Assembly (NCBI RefSeq): GCF_003130795.1
Contig: NZ_CP029358.1
Coordinates: forward strand, 62,001 to 126,000
Source of the DNA: Azospirillum thermophilum
GTDB lineage: Bacteria > Pseudomonadota > Alphaproteobacteria > Azospirillales > Azospirillaceae
Length of the DNA: 64,000 bases
Direction of reading: 5' to 3'
Shown: positions 57,381 through 64,000 of the stretch, one piece after another
How the letters are laid out: each line of letters starts with the position of its first letter
Numbering within the stretch: the stretch's first letter is position 1
Program-made: the position numbers and the translations under genes
Notes under the pieces: model-generated
What the model saw: the letters and a program-made list of their open reading frames with translations, nothing else
Databases searched by the model: none
What the model was told of the DNA's origin: nothing

Positions 57381-58337
57381 ATGACCAGCCTTGCCGCCAC
57401 GGTGGCGGAACCCATTCCGCGATACTGGCTTTACGGCGAACCGCCCACCGCGCGGGAGATGAACTTCGTCCATGTCGAGACGATCCGCGACCGGATGCGC
57501 TTGCACAATTGGGAGGTGCGGCCCCACCGCCACGACGGGCTGTGCCACGCCCTGCTGGTGCGGGAGAAGGGCGGCGGCCTGACCGCCGACGGGGTCGACC
57601 GCGCCTTCCGCGGCCCGGCCTTGATCATCGTCCCCGCCCAGGTGGTGCACGGTTTCCGGTTCGAGCCGGAGGTCGAGGGGCTGGTCCTGACGATGTCCGA
57701 GGGATTCCTGTCCACCCTGCTGGCCGCGGCGGAGCCGGAGCTGCGGGCCGCGGTCGCCCTGCCGCGCGTGCTGAACCCGGAGCGGAGCGGCCCGGAGTGG
57801 CTGCTGCTGGAGCAGGCCTTCGCGGCGATCCTGCGGGAGTTCCGCGCCGGCGGGGTCGGGCGGGCGAGCGCCATCGCCGCCCAGGTCACGCTGGTGCTGG
57901 TGGCGGCCGCCCGGCTGGCCGCGGCGGGGGCGGAGGCGGCGCTGCCGCCGTCGCCGGACGTCGCGCTGCTCGCCCGGCTGCGCCAGCTCATCGAGGAGCG
58001 CTACCGCGACCACTGGCCGGTGGAGGCCTATGCCCGGGCGCTGGGCGTCACCGCCGGGCGGCTGAACGCCGCCTGCCGGCGGGTGACCGGCTGCTCCACC
58101 CTGCAGCTCGTCCATGCCCGGCTGATGCTGGAGGCCAGGCGCACGCTGGTCTATACCGGCCTCGGCATGAGCGAGATCGGCTATGCCCTGGGCTTCGAGG
58201 ATCCGGCCTATTTCTCGCGCTTCTTCACCAAGCGGGAGGGCTGTTCGCCGCTGGCCTTCCGGCTCGCCCATCCGAGAATGGAAGACAGTATTGCCGGGAA
58301 CGGCCTTGACCGGGCAGGGGAGGGGTCACCACAGTAG
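57381..58337 (+). CDS. pobR: AraC-family activator of pobA
   Basis: 318 residues. N-terminal cupin-like ligand domain (HDGLCHALLVREKGGGLTAD; PALIIVPAQVVHGFRFEPEV) and C-terminal AraC HTH (YARALGVTAGRLNAACRRVT; MSEIGYALGFEDPAYFSRFF). It is divergent from pobA, the arrangement of PobR/PobC-type activators that respond to 4-hydroxybenzoate. Activation of pobA is inferred from that context and family. Confidence 0.88.
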   Translation: MTSLAATVAEPIPRYWLYGEPPTAREMNFVHVETIRDRMRLHNWEVRPHRHDGLCHALLVREKGGGLTADGVDRAFRGPALIIVPAQVVHGFRFEPEVEGLVLTMSEGFLSTLLAAAEPELRAAVALPRVLNPERSGPEWLLLEQAFAAILREFRAGGVGRASAIAAQVTLVLVAAARLAAAGAEAALPPSPDVALLARLRQLIEERYRDHWPVEAYARALGVTAGRLNAACRRVTGCSTLQLVHARLMLEARRTLVYTGLGMSEIGYALGFEDPAYFSRFFTKREGCSPLAFRLAHPRMEDSIAGNGLDRAGEGSPQ

Positions 58338-58404
58338 GCCCTTTGGAAAATGCGGACTCCGGGAGTGCCGGATTCGGTTTTCGGGACTGGAGGGACAGGG
58401 GCAG

Positions 58405-59238
58405 ATGGACACGCTCGACCACCCGGCTCGCGAAGCCCTGCCGATCGGCCATGCCGTCTGGCAGGCCGTGCGCGCCGACGCCGTCCGCGTCGCGGCGCAG
58501 GAAGAGACGCTGACGGCCTTCCTGCACGAGACGGTGCTGGCGCATGACCGCTTCGCCGACGCGCTGTGGGCCCTGCTGGTGCGCAAGCTGGCCTGCCGCA
58601 TCATGCCGGCGGAGCGGCTGGGACGTCCGGTGGCCGATGCCATGGCGGACGATCCGGCGATCGTGGCGTCCGCCGCCGCCGACCTCGCCGCCATCCTGGC
58701 CCGCGACCCGGCGGCCGACAGCGCCCTGACCCCCTTCCTCTACTTCAAGGGCTTCCACGCGCTGCAGTGGCACCGCATCGCCCACTGGCTGTGGGGCAAG
58801 GGTCGCCACGACCTCGCCCATTTCCTGCAGAGCCGGGTGTCGGAGGCCTTCGCGGTGGACATCCACCCGGCGGTGCCGGTCGGCCGCGGCGTCTTCATCG
58901 ACCACGGCACCGGCGTGGTGATCGGCGAGACGGCGGTGATCGGCAACGACGTCTCCATCCTGCAGAACGTCACGCTGGGCGGCACCGGCAAGGAGCATGG
59001 CGACCGCCACCCCAAGGTGAAGGACGGCGTGCTGCTGGCGGCCGGCGCCAAGGTGCTGGGCAACATCACGCTGGGCGCGCGCTCCAAGATCGGCGCGGGC
59101 AGCGTCGTGCTGAAGGATGTGCCGCCCTGCGCCACCGTCGCCGGCGTCCCCGCCAAGGTGGTCGGCTGGTGCCGCGACGATGCGGCGCCGGCACTCACCA
59201 TGGACATGAGCCTGCAGCAGGCCGACTACAGCATCTGA
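58405..59238 (+). CDS. cysE: Serine O-acetyltransferase
   Basis: 277 residues from the ATG at 58405 after an AGGGACAGGGG tract. N-terminal helical SATase domain (FLHETVLAHDRFADALWALL) and left-handed beta-helix (DIHPAVPVGRGVFIDHGTGV; GNDVSILQNVTLGGTGKEHG), with catalytic His/Asp pattern ALQWHRIAHWLW and FIDHGT. Makes O-acetylserine for cysteine synthesis from serine and acetyl-CoA. The C-terminal tail (MDMSLQQADYSI) ends in Ile, as required for binding to CysK. Stand-alone gene. Confidence 0.94.
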   Translation: MDTLDHPAREALPIGHAVWQAVRADAVRVAAQEETLTAFLHETVLAHDRFADALWALLVRKLACRIMPAERLGRPVADAMADDPAIVASAAADLAAILARDPAADSALTPFLYFKGFHALQWHRIAHWLWGKGRHDLAHFLQSRVSEAFAVDIHPAVPVGRGVFIDHGTGVVIGETAVIGNDVSILQNVTLGGTGKEHGDRHPKVKDGVLLAAGAKVLGNITLGARSKIGAGSVVLKDVPPCATVAGVPAKVVGWCRDDAAPALTMDMSLQQADYSI

Positions 59239-59302
59239 CCCCTCATAGGGCCCTGTGACACAAGATTTTGCTGCGCCGCAGCAACAGAGCCCATGCGGCG
59301 CA

Positions 59303-59326
59303 TTGACGCAAACGTTTGCGCAAACG
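59303..59326 (+). promoter_or_regulatory. rbs promoter region with overlapping LacI-type palindromes
   Basis: CGCAAACGTTTGCG (59307-59320) is a perfect 14-bp palindrome with the AACGTT-like centre of LacI-family operators; CGTTTGCGCAAACG (59313-59326) is a second one overlapping it. A -35-like TTGACG (59303-59308) touches the first. Probably the RbsR site that represses the operon without ribose. The -10 is not clear. Confidence 0.65.
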
Positions 59327-59375
59327 GTTCGATGGCGCTAGGCTCCTGCTTGTTTGCAGTTGGAGCTGTTGCGCC

Positions 59376-59795
59376 ATGAAACGGACCGGCCTTCTCAACG
59401 CCCCGCTCAGCCACGCCATCGCGTCGCTCGGCCACACCCAGTCGCTTGCCATCGCCGATGCGGGGCTGCCGGTTCCGGCCGGGCCTGCGCGCATCGATCT
59501 GGCGGTGACGGCCGGCCTGCCCTCCTTCCTGCAGATCCTCGACGCCGTGGCGGGGGAGATGATGGTGGAGCGCGCGGTGATCGCGGCGGAGATGGCGACC
59601 GTCAATCCGGCCCTGCGCGCCGAGCTGGCCGAACGGCTGGACCGCATGGCCGCCGCCCAGGGCCGCCCGATCCTGCTGGAGGAGGTGCCGCACGAGACGT
59701 TCAAGCGGCTGACGGCGGCCTCCGTCGCGGTGGTGCGGACGGGCGAGTGCAGCCCCTACGCCAACATCCTGCTCCATTCCGGCGTGACCTTCTGA
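59376..59795 (+). CDS. rbsD: D-ribose pyranase
   Basis: 139 residues from the ATG at 59376 (MKRTGLLNAPLSHAIASLGH). RbsD/FucU fold: conserved His20 in the LSHAIASLGHTQSLAIADAG stretch, and the final SPYANILLHSGVTF. Converts the beta-pyranose to the furanose form for the kinase. First gene of the ribose operon. Confidence 0.93.
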   Translation: MKRTGLLNAPLSHAIASLGHTQSLAIADAGLPVPAGPARIDLAVTAGLPSFLQILDAVAGEMMVERAVIAAEMATVNPALRAELAERLDRMAAAQGRPILLEEVPHETFKRLTAASVAVVRTGECSPYANILLHSGVTF

Positions 59796-59809
59796 CCGGC
59801 GGGGACAGC

Positions 59810-61321
<1,512 letters not shown>

Positions 61322-61341
61322 CGGCAGGGAGAGGGACGACG

Positions 61342-62283
61342 ATGACCACGCTGAAACGCTTCCTGTCCAACAACAAGCCGCTGGTCGGGCTGATCGTGCT
61401 GATGGCGGCGGTGGCCGTCATGAGCCCGAGCTTCCTGACGGTGGACAACCTGCTGAACATCCTGCGGCAGACCTCGATCAACGCGGTGATCGCGGTGGGC
61501 ATGACCTTCGTCATCCTGTCCGCCGGCATCGACCTGTCGGTCGGCTCGGTGCTCGCCTTCTGCGGCGCCGTCTGCGCCTGGCTGGTGGCGGGCGACGTCT
61601 CGGTCTGGCTGGCGATCCCGCTCAGCCTGCTGCTGGGCGCCGGGCTCGGCGCGGTCAACGGCATCGTCGTCGGGGTGGGCGGCGTGCAGCCCTTCGTCGC
61701 GACGCTGGTCGCCATGACGATGCTGCGCGGCGCCACGCTGGTCTTCACCGATGGCCGCCCGATCACCACCGGGACCGGCGCCGCGGCGGACGCCTTCTGG
61801 AGCGTCGGCGGCGGCTATGTCCTGGGGATCCCGGTGCCGGTGGTCGTCGCCGCCGTCGTGTTCGCGGCCGGCGGCCTCGTCCTGACCCGCACGCGCTTCG
61901 GCCGCTACACCTACGCGGTGGGCGGCAACGAGGTGGTGGCGCGGCTGTCGGGCATCCGGGTCAATGCCGAGAAGACCGCCATCTATGCGGTTTCGGGCCT
62001 GCTGGCGTCCCTCGCCGGCATCATCCTGACCGCCCGGCTGGAGAGCGCCCAGCCCACCGCCGGCGCCGGCTACGAGCTGGACGCCATCGCCGCGGTGGTG
62101 GTCGGCGGCACCGGCCTGTCGGGCGGCAAGGGAACGCTGTTCGGCACTCTGGTCGGCGCCCTCATCATCGGGGTGCTGAACAACGCCCTGAACCTGATGG
62201 ACGTGTCCTCCTACTACCAGATGATCGCAAAGGGCGCGGTCATCCTGCTTGCGGTGCTCGCCGACAGCCGCAGGTCGCAGTGA
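61342..62283 (+). CDS. rbsC: Ribose ABC transporter permease
   Basis: 313 residues, about 8-10 membrane segments. NILRQTSINAVIAVGMTFVI and LSAGIDLSVGSVLAFCGAVC are the RbsC/AraH motif; YAVGGNEVVARLSGIRVNA and TGLSGGKGTLFGTLVGALII follow. Ends before rbsB. Confidence 0.94.
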   Translation: MTTLKRFLSNNKPLVGLIVLMAAVAVMSPSFLTVDNLLNILRQTSINAVIAVGMTFVILSAGIDLSVGSVLAFCGAVCAWLVAGDVSVWLAIPLSLLLGAGLGAVNGIVVGVGGVQPFVATLVAMTMLRGATLVFTDGRPITTGTGAAADAFWSVGGGYVLGIPVPVVVAAVVFAAGGLVLTRTRFGRYTYAVGGNEVVARLSGIRVNAEKTAIYAVSGLLASLAGIILTARLESAQPTAGAGYELDAIAAVVVGGTGLSGGKGTLFGTLVGALIIGVLNNALNLMDVSSYYQMIAKGAVILLAVLADSRRSQ

Positions 62284-62400
62284 GCCGGCCGCCGCGTGAC
62301 GGCCGGCCCATCATCGGCAAGGTCAAGACCAACCCAGCTCAAGACCGACCCGGGCCAGGACCGGCCCAGGGCGGGACCATCCAGGAAGGAGTGCCCAACC

Positions 62401-63282
62401 ATGCGTAAGTTCCTGACTGCGGCCGCCGTCGCGGCCACCGCCCTGATGGCGACGGCCAACGCCCAGGCCGCGGACACCATCGCGCTCGTCGTCTCCACCC
62501 TCAACAACCCGTTCTTCGTCACGCTGAAGACCGGGGCGGAGACCAAGGCGAAGGCGCTGGGCTACACCCTGCTGGTCCTCGATTCCCAGAACGACCCGGC
62601 CAAGGAGCTGGCCAACGTCGAGGACGTGGTGAACAAGAAGGTCAAGCTGCTGCTGGTCAACCCGACGGATTCCGACGCGGTGCGCTCGGCCGTGCGGGCC
62701 GCCAACCGCGCCAAGATCCCGGTGGTGACGCTCGACCGCTCGGCCAGCGGCGGCGAGGTGGTGTCGCACATCGCCTCCGACAACGTGGCCGGCGGCCGGA
62801 TGGCCGGCCAGCTCGTCGTCGACATGCTGAAGGGCCAGGGTGCGGTGGTGGAGCTGCAGGGACTGCCGGGGGCGTCGGCCGCCCGCGACCGCGGCAAGGG
62901 CTTCCACGATGTGGTGGACAAGGCGTCGGGCCTGAAGGTGGTGGCGAGCCAGCCGGCCGACTTCGACCGCACCAAGGCGCTGAACGTCATGGAGAACATC
63001 CTCCAGGCCCAGCCGAAGATCGACGCGGTGTTCGCCCACAATGACGAGATGGCGCTGGGTGCCGCCAAGGCGATCCAGGCCTCCGGCCGCAAGATCCCGG
63101 TGGTCGGCTTCGACGGCACCGACGAGGGCGTCGCCGCCGTGAAGGCCGGCGCGCTCGCCGCCTCGGTCGCCCAGCAGGCCGGCCTGATCGGCGAGAAGGG
63201 CGTCGAGACCGCCGACAAGGTGCTGAAGGGCGAGAAGGTCCCGGCCTTCACCCCGGTCGAACTGAAGGTGGTGACGAAGTAA
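62401..63282 (+). CDS. rbsB: Ribose-binding periplasmic protein
   Basis: 293 residues with signal peptide [24 protein letters not shown]. Type 1 sugar-binding protein: [46 protein letters not shown] and GFDGTDEG. A strong Shine-Dalgarno (AGGAAGGAG) precedes the start, fitting high expression. 117 bp after rbsC. Confidence 0.95.
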   Translation: MRKFLTAAAVAATALMATANAQAADTIALVVSTLNNPFFVTLKTGAETKAKALGYTLLVLDSQNDPAKELANVEDVVNKKVKLLLVNPTDSDAVRSAVRAANRAKIPVVTLDRSASGGEVVSHIASDNVAGGRMAGQLVVDMLKGQGAVVELQGLPGASAARDRGKGFHDVVDKASGLKVVASQPADFDRTKALNVMENILQAQPKIDAVFAHNDEMALGAAKAIQASGRKIPVVGFDGTDEGVAAVKAGALAASVAQQAGLIGEKGVETADKVLKGEKVPAFTPVELKVVTK

Positions 63283-63294
63283 GCTTCGCGTCCG

Positions 63295-63327
63295 CCGCCC
63301 GGCGCCGCGTCCCGTGGCGCCGGGCGG
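63295..63327 (+). terminator. Hairpin between rbsB and rbsR
   Basis: Perfect 12-bp stem CCGCCCGGCGCC (63295-63306) / GGCGCCGGGCGG (63316-63327), 9-nt loop, followed by a pyrimidine run without a long T tract. It may attenuate readthrough into rbsR. Confidence 0.55.
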
Positions 63328-63356
63328 TCCCCCTCTGTCCTGCCGGAGCAGCCGCC

Positions 63357-64000
63357 ATGGTGACGATCAGGGATGTGGCCCGCGAGGCCGGCGTGTCGGT
63401 GAGCACCGTCTCCCACGTCATCAACGCCACCCGCTTCGTGGCGCCGGAGACCGAGCGGCTGGTGCGCGACGCCATCGAGCGGCTGGGCTATGCCCCCAAC
63501 GGCATCGCCCGCGCGCTGAAGGGCAGCCGCACCCGCACGCTGGGCATGATCGTCACCGCCAGCTCCAACCCCTTCTTCGCGCAGGTCATCCACGGGCTGG
63601 AGACGGCGATCTCCGAGCGCGGCTACAGCCTGATCCTGTGCAACAGCGACGACGAGCCCGAACGGCAGCTCCGCGCCTTCGACGCGCTGCACAACCGCCG
63701 CATCGACGGGCTGGTGGTGATGACCACCGACGCCGACCTCGGCTTTCTCGACACGGTGCAGGCGCGGGCGCCGTCGCTGCCGCTGCTGCTGCTCGACACC
63801 GACCCGCGGCCGGGCGCCTGCGCGGTGGCCGACGATTCCGCCAGGGGCGGGCTGCTCGCCGCCCGGCTGCTGGCCGGGCGCGGCTTCCGCCGCATCGCCT
63901 GCATCACCGGGCCGGCACGCCACCCGCGGTCCCGCGCGCGGCTGATCGGCTTCGCCGAAGGGCTGGGCGAAGCGCGCATGGCGCTCGATCCCGCCCTGCT
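63357..64000 (+). CDS. rbsR: LacI-family repressor of the ribose operon, 3' part beyond window
   Basis: At least 214 codons visible, running off the right edge. N-terminal LacI HTH: VTIRDVAREAGVSVSTVSHV, INATRFVAPETERLVRDAIE, hinge LGYAPNGIARALKG. Ligand domain starts LGMIVTASSNPFFAQVIHGL. It follows the rbs genes in the same direction, so it likely binds ribose and the AACGTT-type palindromes in front of rbsD. Confidence 0.9.
   Translation, partial: MVTIRDVAREAGVSVSTVSHVINATRFVAPETERLVRDAIERLGYAPNGIARALKGSRTRTLGMIVTASSNPFFAQVIHGLETAISERGYSLILCNSDDEPERQLRAFDALHNRRIDGLVVMTTDADLGFLDTVQARAPSLPLLLLDTDPRPGACAVADDSARGGLLAARLLAGRGFRRIACITGPARHPRSRARLIGFAEGLGEARMALDPAL

Overview
The window is about 64 kb of very GC-rich DNA with dense, strongly GC3-biased genes. 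The gene content (protocatechuate/4-hydroxybenzoate catabolism, ribose ABC transporter, many hybrid histidine kinases, NnrS, PhoU, a short RNase J) fits a free-living or plant-associated alphaproteobacterium of the Azospirillum/Rhodospirillales type. That placement is inferred from gene content and composition only. I see no rRNA, tRNA, CRISPR array or insertion sequence.

Left part (1-13,840): an extracellular contractile injection system (eCIS, Afp/PVC-like), read on the minus strand and running off the left edge. In transcription order it encodes a DUF4255 (Afp16-like) terminator, an unrecognised 425-residue protein, a contractile sheath split over two overlapping frames, two tube proteins, a DUF5908 protein, a LysM tube/baseplate adaptor, a VgrG-like spike, a PAAR tip, a gp25 baseplate protein and a large partial baseplate-region protein. 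Both sheath halves carry long Pro-Thr tracts. Directly upstream lies a GT60-type (Skp1 GlcNAc-transferase-like) glycosyltransferase, and divergent from it a large multidomain protein with an N-terminal segment resembling known eCIS cargo. I read this as an eCIS with a possibly O-glycosylated sheath and its own payload. This is the most interesting part of the window.

Middle (13,841-42,000): housekeeping, transport and signalling genes. They include small unknown proteins, a VOC protein, a lipoprotein, an MHS-family MFS transporter, a symporter-fused hybrid kinase with its LuxR-type regulator, a PAP2 membrane protein, a 7TM histidine kinase, a saccharopine-dehydrogenase-like enzyme divergent from an Lrp regulator, 2,4-dienoyl-CoA reductase, a short RNase J, an NCS2 purine/pyrimidine permease, PhoU, NnrS, and a PhnD-like binding protein with hybrid kinase and response regulators.

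Right part (42,000-64,000): a complete protocatechuate branch of the beta-ketoadipate pathway (pcaIJFDCBHG, minus strand), divergent from a five-gene branched-chain-amino-acid-type ABC transporter that probably imports an aromatic acid. Both promoter regions carry the same 10-mer over the predicted -35 box. After three small unknown genes come pobA and a divergent AraC-type pobR, which feed 4-hydroxybenzoate into the pca route. Then follow cysE and an rbsDACB-rbsR ribose operon with overlapping LacI-type palindromes in front; rbsR is cut by the right edge.
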